This document shows positions 39,701-50,969 of a stretch of 64,000 nt of DNA, one piece after another. Position numbers and translations under genes: made by a program. The DNA is taken from the NCBI GenBank assembly GCA_014871385.1, contig CM026427.1, positions 8,066,344 to 8,130,343 on the forward strand. Direction: 5' to 3'. The notes beneath the pieces were generated by a model. That model was not told the origin of the DNA. It searched no databases and was given only the letters and a program-made list of their open reading frames with translations. This stretch comes from Ceratodon purpureus. Lineage: Eukaryota > Streptophyta > Bryopsida > Pseudoditrichales > Ditrichaceae. Position 1 is the first letter of the stretch. Each line of letters starts with the position of its first letter.

Positions 39701-42209
39701 GGGCCTGAAGCACGAAGACTGTTCCGATAAGGATTTTGCGAAGCTCGTGAATTATTGGAAATCGAAAGAGGCGGAACAAGAAATCCGAGAACAGAAAGCC
39801 GAGAGAGAAGCTGAAAGAGAGAGACTTAGAGCGGCCATGGCCAAAGTTACCGAAACATCAGAAGCGTCTGATGACCGATGGAGCGTAAGCCGTTTCGTAT
39901 CCCAAACTTCTATGTCAATATATGTATTTTATGAACGAACTATCTAACAGAAAATAACTGGACAATCCTTTTTAATATTGCAATTGTTGCCATGTTATTT
40001 TCCCATTTAGTTCAGTCTACAAGAGCCGATTACTGTAACATAATGAATACCATCATTTTATAACGATCCAGGCTTTGTTATATTAACTTATTCAAGCTAA
40101 ATGAGGATGATGATTGTAATCTATGTTTAATAATGTTTGCATTTAACGTCTGTATGTTGTTCTTTTCACAGCCACTACTGGATGAGCAAGACCCAGACTT
40201 TCTGAAATGGGAGGACAGTGAGAACTTAATGGGGTCGGAGACTCAAACTGATGTCGAAAAATCATCAGAGAATGCGAGAACTCATTCTCAGGTGCCGACA
40301 GTGCTTGCCAAGTTGTACATTGATGCCCTTCCTTTTCCATAATTTGATTTTCGTGAGATTAATTCGTCAATAGACGACAGAATTGATATATGTTTGCATG
40401 GACAATGACATACGCGATAACAGAATGTGAAGATGACAACATCAACGGCACCGAGCCAGAACGACTCTCCACATGTGCGCTCAACATTCTCAAATCTGCA
40501 TTATTATCAACAGTGAAACGTTGATTCTCTATCTTTGCTTATTTTATTTTTTTGTACGAATAGTGCTGAAGGAGTAAATTTACTAACAATTATCACTCCC
40601 CTGGTAATAGGTTTCTCATACTCGGACAGAGGTGGACGAGCTAACACCAGAGGGCACTATTGTTACACAGAAATGGAAAGACACAGGAGACAGACTTATC
40701 CGCGCATTTGGAAACGAGCTCAATAGAGTCAGTACAAACGTCAGTTCATTGTCAGACTGGAGAGTTACAATGGAGCAACAGATGGTCGCCTATGCAACGG
40801 GTATGGAGAGCATGCAGAGAAAATTAGATATACTTCTGGATACGCGTTCTTCCGCAGTTAATAACGATAAAGGTAAAGGACAAGGGTCGTTTACACCTAA
40901 GACACCTATTGTCAGCGGAGAGCTGCCGTCAGTGACGGAGAACGAAGAGGAACGCGTGACGACACAATCCTTTTGTGCAGCCCAGGTTTCGACCGAGAAC
41001 ACCGCGTCGGCCTCTAGTCCATCGCACTGGAGGGGGGAGGTCAGCCTCCCAGCCACAGGTGAGACCCATTTTTCCACATTATAGTTTATAATTCAATTGA
41101 ACGATTAAGATCAGAAAACGTACTCCTCATGTACATACTCAGTCAAGAAGCATCCACCTCTAAAAATTGAGAATCATGTGTGCGCTCAGAAGAAGGCATT
41201 AACTCACGGCCACTCCAACTTCCGAAGAGACCCCGAGTATTAACAGAATTGCTGCCTACGAACAATGTGACAAGTATGCAAGGCTCCGACGACCACAGAT
41301 CCGATAGTACTGGCAATCCTAATTTTGAAAGAAGGGAAACCCTCACAGACGAACCCACGGCCGCTGAGACAGCCTTTGGTGCATTCAACGACCCAGCACT
41401 GACATCTGTGAAAAAAAGAGGCGCAATATGCGGTGAGTAAGCCATGCGGTTAAATTTTACCAGAATTGTATAATGTCAAAAACTTTACAATCTATCATGT
41501 ATGTTCACGGTTGTGTACATATATTCCTCATCATATATCTTAGAATTATATTCATTGAAGCTGACTGTCCTATGTCTAGACGCAGTGCCTGTCCCATTTA
41601 AAAAACCACGAGCAAAGAAAGGTATGCCAGACACGGCCGGCCGTGAAACGGGGCATCCATTGGATACTCCAAAGATAACAATAGGTAAAGACGACGGTGA
41701 ACCTAGCGCCGGAAGAGCTAAGAGAAAGAGTAGTAAGCCATCTCGATATCTGCAGCAAGTACCACCATGCGAGAACAAGCCACGAAGCGATAAGGTACGT
41801 CTTATGAGATGAACGAGACAAACTTCTAAATTCAGGATCACGATTTAATATATGTTCTTATTTTTCCGTGTTTGTGATTATGCAGTGCGAACCCCTCAAA
41901 CCGAAGCGTAGAGTCTGGATTTTACATCCAGAGTTTCCAAGTGAAACAATCGCTATCGGAAAAAGCGGTCCTCACTGGAGAATGAATAAAAAGACGTGGA
42001 TACCCAATGTGCACGGGGTTTCCTGGGAACCAGGCATGCAACAGGTTACAATCGACCACGTCTACCCTGAGTATGCAAATGCATCGGTTTTGTACCCCAA
42101 TCATCAGAGAGAGGATATAGTGAAAATGTCTGATGCTCTAGATGGACAGTTCGCGGAAGATTTGACAATCGTTTGGAAGAGCAGTTACCTGAGTCTTGTC
42201 GAGCCATAG
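36789..42209 (+). CDS. TNPA/Transposase_24-like CACTA protein, 914 residues
   Basis: Nine exons: 36789-36857, 37884-37994, 38318-38383, 38754-39884, 40172-40291, 40611-41058, 41172-41432, 41580-41794 and 41886-42209. Phases agree and the total of 2745 bases is 915 codons. If exon 1 is wrong, translation could begin at ATG 37953 in exon 2. The N-terminal part is Gly/Asn/Pro/Gln-rich. The middle of exon 4 has a helical region like the plant Transposase_24 family (VHRLIRASASKYLKL, then FRDHPDEHLRNLKEDL, then DKDFAKLVNYWKSKEAEQ). After that come a coiled-coil-like Glu/Arg segment, a basic PKRPRVL patch and KKPRAKK, consistent with nuclear import. The last exon holds a compact domain (KPKRRVWILHPEF, WRMNKKTWIPNVHGV) that I do not know. 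The probable role is binding subterminal repeats with the TNP2 transposase. Exons 3 and 4 begin alike (GGNANV, GGNGGA). Confidence 0.8.
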
Positions 42210-43032
42210 AGAAGTAAGAGCATGACAGAGTACGTTGTGCTCATCCCCGTTCCCTCTAGTAGATTTGTATTCAATATCACAGATTGCGTATCATACAGCT
42301 GGTGAGGAACATCGTTCCTCTTAGAAAGGAAATGTGGTTTTGATTTGCTTATAACGTCGGACTAGGTTCGACGTCCACCGACATCATCAAATAGTTTTCC
42401 GTAATGTGTTGTATTTGCAGATCGTTCTGTAATGGAGGTCGGGGTAGATGACTCTACCTCACCCGACTATAGTATCCGGCACATTGATCCAGTAGCCATG
42501 TTTATAGTCACAGACCGATGTACATTGCAATATTGTTAGCTCGAGAAGTGCCCAATGTGATGCATATTACTTCTCTCTGCAGTTGTCAGAATCTTCTATT
42601 CCATTTACAATTTAAGGTCCTGCAATGTTCGTCAGCAGTCTTAACTATTAGATTCATGTTTACAATGCTACAGTTTGTGAAATCACTGTCAAAATCCACG
42701 GACTGAGTCTTCCGCTCTCGAAAGCATTGAAAGAATAACTCGCTCTTAAGATTGTTTCTACACATCTGATGGGTGAATGTGTTCGAAAACAGTGACGACC
42801 CCCTTTAGATCTAATCCTTCAATTATTTTTGATATTGATGGTTTATTTTATTTTTGCGATTTGGACTATGGAGTCACGGAGGTACCTTCCGGCCAATCGG
42901 TACGTAATTTTCGCGAAGCTTCTCGTTTCAATTGAACTCTTATTGTAAAATTATATTAAAAGTCTCCCTAAACCGAAAGTGTTTTAAATTTGAATTTGAG
43001 TCTGAAGATATAAAAAATCTGTCTTGTCTGAA
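42210..43032. other. Gap after the TNPA-like gene
   Basis: This probably contains the 3' untranslated region of the TNPA-like gene. No other coding exon, repeat or RNA gene is recognised. Confidence 0.4.
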
Positions 43033-45158
43033 ATGGCCATGAAAGAGGTCGATGGAGGAGACCAGTTGGATCGATATGAACAAGTTCACATGGCGCTGGG
43101 ACGCACATATCCGAAAAATGGGGGAGAATTACTCAGGTGATGCCATTCATTACCGTTATATGCTTTCTAATTCATTTGTCTGTCTTTCGGAAATCAAAAT
43201 AAACATAATGGATGGAAGTTGTCATCCGATCCAGATCTGGAGGAACAAAATCCAGGTTAACTACATGCAATAGCTTCTTTGTTCGAGTTGGATAATAAGG
43301 TTGATATGTCAAGGATCCGATGATGATATGAGTATTGCAATTGCGACTTGCAATTGTTGGTCTCACCATGAGCCCCAAAGTTCAAATTGTATCACTGGCT
43401 AGGTCCCTAATTGGTTTTTTTGCTTCATCAATCCATGTTCCTTGATAGTAGTCTGTGCCATAGATAACCTGCAAGTCCTGTAATATCCAACCCCCGCACT
43501 CCCTCCGTCCTCAATCTTGCCTTGATCCCTGTAATGAGCCTAGCACCCTGTTAAATCTCCTACCACGTAGTCCAAATTTTTCCCTAGATGATCACGTCAT
43601 CCATATGTTTTCTATACCCCATACATATTTCTCCATGTTATACACCCATTCCCCCATTTTTTTCCATTTAGAGTCAGGTTGCAGTGTCATAGCTCTACAT
43701 TTTCTTGAACAGTAGGTAATGAAGTTTTTTCCCTTTTTTTTATACTTTCCCTTCTTAGGAACCTGAGATACAATTTACTTTGGAGCTCATATCTGAGGAC
43801 AGTACATTGATGCCGTCGATTTTGTCGAACCCTTATTATTTATGGCCCGGTCTATAATGTAACCCATTATTTTGATTGCCCTAAACTATTGCGAAGTACA
43901 TGGTCAAAAACGCCGGCATTCAGAAGCTTATTTCCGGAATCTGCATGTCCAAATGTGTTGTGTCCGACATTGAAGGATTGTGAATATTTCAATTCCTTTG
44001 TTACGGCAACAAAGTAGGGACATACATGTTCGAGGAACATGTGCAGCCTGACATGAATATGCATAGAAGTGAGTCATCCTCTTAAGTAATCTCAAGAACA
44101 AGTAAGTTCCTACCTTACCCACGATAAGAGAAGTGTAAGCCTGAGACTGAAATCACAGTTTCTTATAAGGAGTTTCAAACGGTACTCAGGAAAAAAATAA
44201 TATGTACACATAAGAGTCAGTTCAATGCATTATAACACTCCATGAACCCCTCGGTTTGACCATTATCCATGTGCATTCTCTGTTTCAGGAGCTTTTATCA
44301 CAGTCTGATTTGTCATCAGATGAAGATTGTGTCATTCGATTCATGGTACGCACTCTCCACCAAACTACGTCGCATCTGAGATTCTGAATTCTGTTGTATG
44401 TGCACATTATGTCGTTTGATACACACCAATTTTACAAGGAGTTCAATGTGCTATGATGCAATTATCCATGTCGGATATACTTAGTACATTAATCAAATTA
44501 CACGCCATACCTTTCTTCACCCTAGAACCTTGCCCCAGTCATTGTATAAATGACCAATGTCAAATTAAACCTGGACTATTTCAACAGAACACAGTAGCGT
44601 TGCTAATATTCATCGGGAACATATAATGATTTGAAAAAACCGGCATGTATTGAAATTGATTCGGTCCACATAGCCTTCATTCACAGAAGTTCAAGATTTA
44701 ATCCAATACATGTATCCCGCAAATGTGACTCCGATTACACGCTAGTGTAAAGATATATCTGCATCTCAATATGGACCCTAAACACACTTCTAACGCATGT
44801 TTTATAAATGTTTTTGGGTATTACTAGTCAGGGTGGAGAAATACAGCGCATGCTCCTTGGAGTAGATCAAATTATCCGACTACGGAGACTATGTAACCTG
44901 GGAGAGAACATTCAGTTCGCGGATGGAGAAAAACCTGAAGAGTTGGGTTCAAAAAAATATGATTGTTGTTTGTGGCACATACGGTATCACTCCTGCTTTA
45001 TCTTACTTGAATCAGAGGCATTGGTATATAGTGTGCAGGGACGAAGGTCTGTCAACGCTCTCCCCGACAATTCTGTGATATACGCTTGGAAATACTTGGC
45101 GCCACTCCTCGCTGAACTCCGAATGCGCACCTCAGGAGCAGAACATCACACCAGGTAG
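43033..45158 (+). CDS. Possible three-exon plus-strand gene, unassigned
   Basis: Candidate exons are 43033-43136 (start MAMKEVDGGDQL, donor CTCAG|GTGATG), 44289-44345 (between GTTTCAG and |GTACGC) and 44828-45158 (acceptor ATTACTAG). They chain in phase 2 without a stop. The last exon reads QGGEIQRMLLGVDQIIRLRR, then GENIQFADGEKPEELGSKKY. The first and middle exons are open in more than one frame, and the middle exon reads more protein-like in another frame (LLSQSDLSSDEDCVIRF), so the model is tentative. Its 3' end overlaps the predicted last exon of the minus-strand gene at 45146-45875, so one of the two models is probably incomplete there. No family is recognised. Confidence 0.35.
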
Positions 45159-45875
45159 AGCCGCCTGCGGAGGAGACGTCGGGGATCGTGGTAGGTTAGA
45201 AGTTGGTGGAGTTTGACAACAAATAAAACTGCGGTTTACTTACAGAGTCTAACATGCTAACAACTACGTGCGTTACGGATCACAGAAACAGGAATTCAAT
45301 ATTACAGCTGTCCCTTCACAAATCAATCCAAATTCGTTTGATCCTTCGGAGAGCATGTACGTAATTAAAATTCAAACTTACCTGTCAAGATAACCCTCCT
45401 TATGTCCTCTCTTCTTTTTGTTTCCTGTGCAGCAACAGGCATCCTCGAATTCACTTGTGGACGTGCTGTCGGTTAGGGGAGAATTTCTACATCGTTTCCT
45501 GCGACGCCCACGTGACGCTTCCGGAGGGTCATAATCACCGTCACTATCTTCGGTGGTATTGGGAATTACGGCACTCGAGCTATGCTTGACGTTAGGCGCA
45601 CAGAGGCTGTTAATGTATGACATATAGGTAAGTCCAGATGCTTCTCCGAGTGCTTGAATTTCGCTGTAGCATATTTCCTCCCAGTCCTCTTGGTTTGAGT
45701 GACAGAGTAGTCGACCGATGCCGGGTACGTCTGGATAACTTAGCATGTTCTTTTCACGTCTTCCGTGAATGACAGCAAGCCATCCGATGAGAGTGCTCTT
45801 GCCGATCGTGGGCATACCATTATCTGTTGAAGTCCAGTAACAAGGCCGCAACATGGTTGGTAGCTGCTGTAAGGA
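45146..45875 (-). CDS. Unassigned gene with a Walker-A-like motif
   Basis: The main exon, 45875-45382, is bounded by an acceptor TTTGCAG and a consensus donor GACAG|GTAAGT. A small last exon, 45164-45146 (acceptor TCCTCCGCAG), supplies an in-frame stop. The translation has NGMPTIGKSTLIGWLAV, which fits the GxxxxGK[ST] P-loop pattern, then PGIGRLLCHSNQEDWEEI, an acidic Ser-rich linker, a basic RGRRRKRCRN cluster and a Cys/Lys tail. The P-loop may be chance, since no second NTPase motif is visible. The first in-frame ATG is at 45855, but upstream exons to the right are possible. It sits inside the putative right arm of the CACTA transposon. Confidence 0.4.
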
Positions 45876-47542
45876 CTGCAAAGAATCGTCTATCAGCTAG
45901 TCGAGACACGACGTGGAAATTGCAATTCTACCTATATGGCTGACAGAGATGAAGAATCCCTGTGGTTCCGCGCGAACTTCCTCCGGTCGGGAGCATTTGG
46001 GCAAATGTGTCGATACCCTTGTACACGGACTTTACATATCAGTGCAATCGTTGCCTAAGGTACGCAGCAACAGCAGTCTTTTAATTTCAATGCTGTCATG
46101 ATGCGTTACATTAAGGGTTTGCAGAAGATTTCATTACATATGTAGCGAACTAATGACCAGGTGGCGCAATAAATATGAACAACTGATATAACGAAGAGAA
46201 CACTCTTCACAGGCTAGGGAAGGCGGCAAATGAAATGCGTTTCAGATTACAGACGTCTTGTCAATGTACCTCCTCACATTCACTCAGTCGTAACTATTTA
46301 TTTTTCCTGGTTTTCATGAACTGAGGTCTCATTAATCTATACTCACAGGATTTCGATGCAGATTTGTTAACGTACGGTACTTAGAAGAGGTTGAACTTAT
46401 ACTTTTGTCCATGTACGCAATTAATATATGATTTTCAGCAGAAATTCAGAACCAACGTTTTACAAGGTTTTTGATATATACAAACAGAAATTCGATCAAC
46501 GATACAATTCAAGAAGATATCGCAGGATAGGAACTACCCGGGTAAGTTTCACATATTTTTTGCATGTGAAATCACTATGTATTTGAATGCAGAATTATTC
46601 AGAAGTTTCAATGGCAAAGAATAAATAGCATAATACTGATGACGGCTCATTCCTTTTTTGGCCATGTACAGGTTTATTGAATACCGAATACATATACGGA
46701 ATGCTCATGGCTGAACGGATAAGTCTTAAGAGGCCACATTATTACTCTGCTTTGAATTACGGTTCCACTGCAGGATAATGCAACCTTTCACGGTGGCATT
46801 GCTATGGGTCACAAATTTGGAATTACCGGCTCGATTCCGTAGAGTACCATGAGCACTTAAACAGTGATTTTTTAATGGCCGGGTCTCAGAGTAATTTCCA
46901 TCCACTATTACAATTTCGAAATTGCAGACTGGACATATTGATTTAGCATTACATTATCCAGTAATTGGTTTAGGTATCAGATAATATCTCCAATAGAGTA
47001 TCAGAATATGTGAACGGCTCCGTTCTGTTACAGCTTGAACCGTCTCACATGTGAATAAAATTTCATCCACCCCACAGAAGGTGGGAAAGTGGATATCAAA
47101 TGTCGTAATTTCATTAAATCGAGTTATTGATTAAATAGTCCTTTACACCAGCTTTCATTGGTCGATATATTACCTGTACTGCAATTAATATCGAAATCCA
47201 ATTGGACAACCTGTTACAACGTTACAGGATAGATTGAGGTCCAAAACATTTAATGAGGTCCACATAAGCGCCCTACGATCTCGAATAGTCGACGGCTCAA
47301 ATAGCAGATTCACTCTTTACGTTTACCCTGTGTACATTTGGTAGTCTGAGTAAGAAAATTAGTTTAAATCAGATGTGAAATCAATCTGGAGCTGATTCGC
47401 TCCGCAGTGCACGCTGAAAAATTACAGTAGACGGTACATATTTCCATGGCATTCCACGTAAGCCAGCGCAAGTGAAACTACTCTGAAATGGAAATCCAAG
47501 ACTCGGCTGACGTGTTTCGAACTCGGACTCTGGCAGGCCCCA
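45876..47542. other. Right arm of the CACTA block, no firm gene
   Basis: About 1.7 kb with only weak coding signals. A plus-strand frame from ATG 45937 (MADRDEESLWFRANFLRSG) reads for 40 codons with a protein-like start and could be a first exon. Subterminal repeats expected of CACTA ends may lie here, but I could not establish them by eye. Confidence 0.35.
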
Positions 47543-47558
47543 CTTCTTGTCTGTAGTG
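47543..47558. repeat. Candidate CACTA terminal inverted repeat (right end)
   Basis: The sequence ends in TTCTTGTCTGTAGTG, whose complement CACTACAGACAAGAA has the usual CACTA start. It lies between the CACTA gene block and the 3' end of the host JMJ32-like gene, where a right terminus is expected. No matching left terminus was found in the window by eye, so this remains a candidate. Confidence 0.4.
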
Positions 47559-47856
47559 GCGCGCTCGACCCACGGAGCTCGCGAAAACATCAGAGCAACG
47601 CAGAAAGCTCAGCAGTCAGGACCTTGTCGTCCTTGTCGCCATTTTACTATTAATGGGAATCAAGAACGACCCGCCTCCTTCCAGTGAGGAAGCATGGAAA
47701 TGCTACTAAGTATGTCGAGAAAAGATTTGAATTCTGGTCACAGACGCTTGTAAGCGAGCACTGCTTTCTATCCCTCGTAGTCAACGTAGGTCAAAATCCA
47801 GAAGTATGCACACTGGACCCTGCGATTCTGCCGCTGCTAATGTTACTCCGGATAAA

Positions 47857-49839
47857 TCAAGAGTTTGAATGTTTAGAAATCGTCTCCGATACTGATGACG
47901 ACGCAGTTAAAGACTCCACGAGGTTGAAATATGCATACTTCATATCAAATTGCATATCATACCCTGCACATCAGTATCACATATGGAGATGAAAAAATAG
48001 ATTTTAAAGAAGGTTGTTACCTCATGCTTTCAACATTCCTGGAAACTTATTTGGTAGATCTTCTCATAAATAACAAACAATACTTGGTGAGTTAAGAGCA
48101 GAGAAACTTACAATAGTTAAGAGCAATGGTGCGGCCTTCTGTATCCGGTGTCTGGCGCACATGATGAAACCACAAGCTTGGCCTGTAGCCAAAGAGTACT
48201 CAATACCAAGAACCGAAAGTGCAACTGAAAACAAGCAACCAACGGATTTTTGAACAAGCAGATTTCCACTTATATACTCGATTGGGTGACCTTCGCATCT
48301 ATAACAAAAGCGACAGAGAGAAGATCTGATGTTCTCTGATTAACAAGAAGCAGCAGGTTGTGAACTGTTGCTTACAAGTAGAGTAATTCTCCTGCCCTGA
48401 GCGAACATTCAAATGCTGGTGGGCCTTCGAAATAACGAGGATACTGGGACTTGGCTGTTTGTAGATCCGAATCCTTCAGAGACGGGTCTACACTAACCCA
48501 CGGCACCCAGGAAGTTGGATCGTCGTGTTTCAGCACCAAACTCCCAGAGTCCTGCAGGCATAAAGAAGCTGCAGCCAGAAACTCATCATTCCATGTAGCC
48601 AAGAGCACCATCCCAACACAACAAATGTATCAAAAACTGCTTTCATAACTACTTTCGTACCTACATACAGCCAAGTCTCACAATAGGCGGAGATAATGTT
48701 CGCAGAAGCAATTAAGAGTCACCAGATGCAAAATCACTAAAAGCGTTTTTTTATAAAGCGTCACTATACAGTGCGGACCCACCAAATCACGGAGCAGTAC
48801 TCTGAAAAACATATTGCGAGATCCTTGCAATCAAACAACAAACCAAATACAGAAACCAACAGTGCTTTGTGTCTAATGAGGTAAACATTACTATTACACG
48901 TTTTCTGGAATTCATGTTCACAATTCAGCCATCAAATTGAAATAGCAACTCGAGCACAAAATTTTCTTCAATATACGCTGTCCCCTCAGTCCAACCGGTT
49001 ACAGAGAATTTATACATCATCTTGAAAATAAACATAAAACAATCAGGTGCAATTTGAAACCAACATAGAGACACCCAAGGCAAGAGCGCAAGAAAACTGA
49101 CCGTCCGTTCATAATGAGCGATTGGATACTTCTTCACGTACATCCGGTGTACATCTGTTGGGGGTAGTAACGTAAAATGCTTCTCCCCAGATACCACAGC
49201 ATACAAATTCTCATAGTGGTCTTTATGAAACGATGTCACAGAGTCTTGAGTACCAATCCACAAGTTGACCGCCTCAGGCTTGCAACCCAGGGCCTGACTC
49301 GCCCATCCTATGTCCCCATCTGCATCATCAGAAAGCGCAGAAAACTCCAACGGGAAACAATTGTTCTGCTGCTGCAGATACGCCACACTGCACTCCCGAC
49401 TCGATCTCAGAACATGATTCAGCGCCTCTGGAAATGGTAAAACCTCCACCAGCGCACTTGCAAAGACTAATCCCCTGGCATCCCCCTCCGCAATCCCACC
49501 GCCTTCTTGACCTCCGTCGCCATTCTCGTACCCTAATCCCAACAAATCGCTCTCAACCGCGGCCTCCACGACCGCATCAGCTCGACCATCGGGGGTGAAA
49601 TGGCAGGAAACACTGTAATCTGCCAGTTGAGCACATAGGTAAGAGTTGGACCACAATCGGAGAGCAGCCCAGTGATCAATGGCGTTCGTGATGATGCAGG
49701 GGCGGTTCGGCAAAACAAACTCCCGCAGGAAACGCAATGGGTCGGGTGGACCTTCAATCCTGGCTACTTCACCTGTGCATCCCAGCGAAAGCTCCCGCAC
49801 CTCGCGAGAGAGCTCATCCAGAATCTCCCCCGCATCCAT
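47857..49839 (-). CDS. JMJ32: JMJ32/JMJD7-like JmjC-domain protein
   Basis: Four exons, 49839-49102, 48551-48376, 48182-48112 and 47963-47857, sum to 1092 bases, giving 363 residues. The N-terminus (LSREVRELSLG, then FVLPNRPCIITNAIDHW) and the JmjC core match the plant JMJ32/animal JMJD7 group. The Fe(II) ligands are H205 and D207 in TSFHKDHYENLY and a distal His in LWFHHVRQ (about 311-312). GEKHFTLLPP and RAGELLYLPS are also typical. The C-terminus YDMQFDMKYAYFN ends the family domain. Members are 2-oxoglutarate-dependent oxygenases; Arabidopsis JMJ32 is reported as an H3K27 demethylase, while JMJD7 is a lysyl hydroxylase, so the substrate is open. A Gly/Glu-rich insertion at about 105-121 looks unusual. 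I chose ATG 49839, which matches the family N-terminus; an in-frame ATG 22 codons upstream (49905) also exists. Confidence 0.92.
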
Positions 49840-49905
49840 GACGCTGAACCTCCTCACAACGCCCACTTCCACCTGCACATCTCTCGTAAACCCATCTCCA
49901 CCCAA

Positions 49906-50969
49906 CTACCAACTTCTTCCAAACCTCTCACAATCCAAAACCCAAAACCCAAAATCCAGAAATTCATTTCCGCTGCAATCTTCGAATGCCCACTAGCATT
50001 TTGCGGGGCCCATCACCGATCCCAAAACCCCAGAGCTCCATAGCGCTTGTGCCCATAACCGCATGGTCAAACTGGGCACATGTCGTTTCATGCAGTTTGG
50101 CGTTTCCATGATCATTACCGATGAAAATGTTGCAGAAGCTCTACGTGGCGAGATCCACTCTGATGCCACTTGGCAGTTGGCATGTAGCAAAACACGCACG
50201 CTTCATGCGCCGTTTCTGCATCCCGGTAGCACATAAATTACATCGTGTTGTGAGCAGGGGTGATCGAATTCAGTCCATTTGGAGCTTTCGTTGGGGGTCG
50301 GAGCAGTTTTGGAGCGAGTTGCGTGACGAGGTACAAATTTTCTTCTCTCCTTGTTACACTCTGGTGGTTTAGTTTTGGAGCATGTGTGCATCTCGGAGTT
50401 TTTGGTGTCGTTGGTCTAGGGTTTTGGTTGAAGCAGTCAGGGAATTGGCTTCAATGGCTTTAGTAATGATTAGGTTATCAGAGATAATAGATTGAGCGAG
50501 AGTTTGTCGTTGCGTCCGAGATTTGAGTTCAGACGGTGCACTGAAATAGACATTGAAGGTGAATCGCTGTACAGTACAGTGCATCCGTAGGTGTGTCTCT
50601 GCTTTGATTCACACAAACGAACCACTCTACTTATGTGAAAATTAATGCAATTTGTTTGTGAGCACCCATTGCTCTGTCCTTTCAGCGTCCATGTTTTCAT
50701 GTCCTTCGTGAAGCGAAAGTTGGGAGAGAGGCTTGTCTCTCCATGTAATTATGTAGGGATATATGAAATCACAGAGGTAACATCTTTGAGTAAGGAGGGT
50801 TGGAGTGCTCAGTACCTTGAAACAGAGACGTTTGTTTGGCCTTTCCAGGAGCTGTTATGGCATCTTCCTAGGAGTGATTACAATTGGAGTGATTACAATT
50901 GGTACAAACTGCTCATTACGGTGATTGTGATGGACTAACGCTTGGTTTGCGCAAACAGGGTGATACAAA
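49906..50969. promoter_or_regulatory. Divergent promoter region between JMJ32-like and LEA-like genes
   Basis: About 1.1 kb separates the two divergent starts. The left part is the GC-richer promoter and leader of the JMJ32-like gene. An acceptor-like GCAAACAG just before the plus-strand ATG suggests a 5' untranslated intron for the LEA-like gene, so much of the right part may be that intron. Long frames on both strands here lack protein motifs. Confidence 0.45.

Larger units (their letters stand above)
27961..42209. mobile_element. CACTA (En/Spm) DNA transposon, coding core
   Basis: A TNP2 transposase gene (minus, 34275-27961) and a TNPA/Transposase_24-like gene (plus, 36789-42209) are arranged head to head, the usual two-gene content of plant CACTA transposons. 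Both reading frames are continuous across all predicted introns, so the element looks potentially autonomous or only recently silenced. A third gene, Cys-rich and minus-strand, lies between them. The element limits are not settled. A candidate right end (complement of CACTACAGACAAGA) is at 47558; a matching left end was not found. The real element is therefore larger than this span and may include the uncharacterised genes on both sides. Confidence 0.85.

Noticed and set aside
47500-47590. tRNA-like B box (GAGTTCGAAAC on the minus strand), considered as a SINE or tRNA
   Set aside because: No convincing A box, no cloverleaf and no poly(A) or T tail. The stretch is better explained as the subterminal part of the candidate CACTA end.
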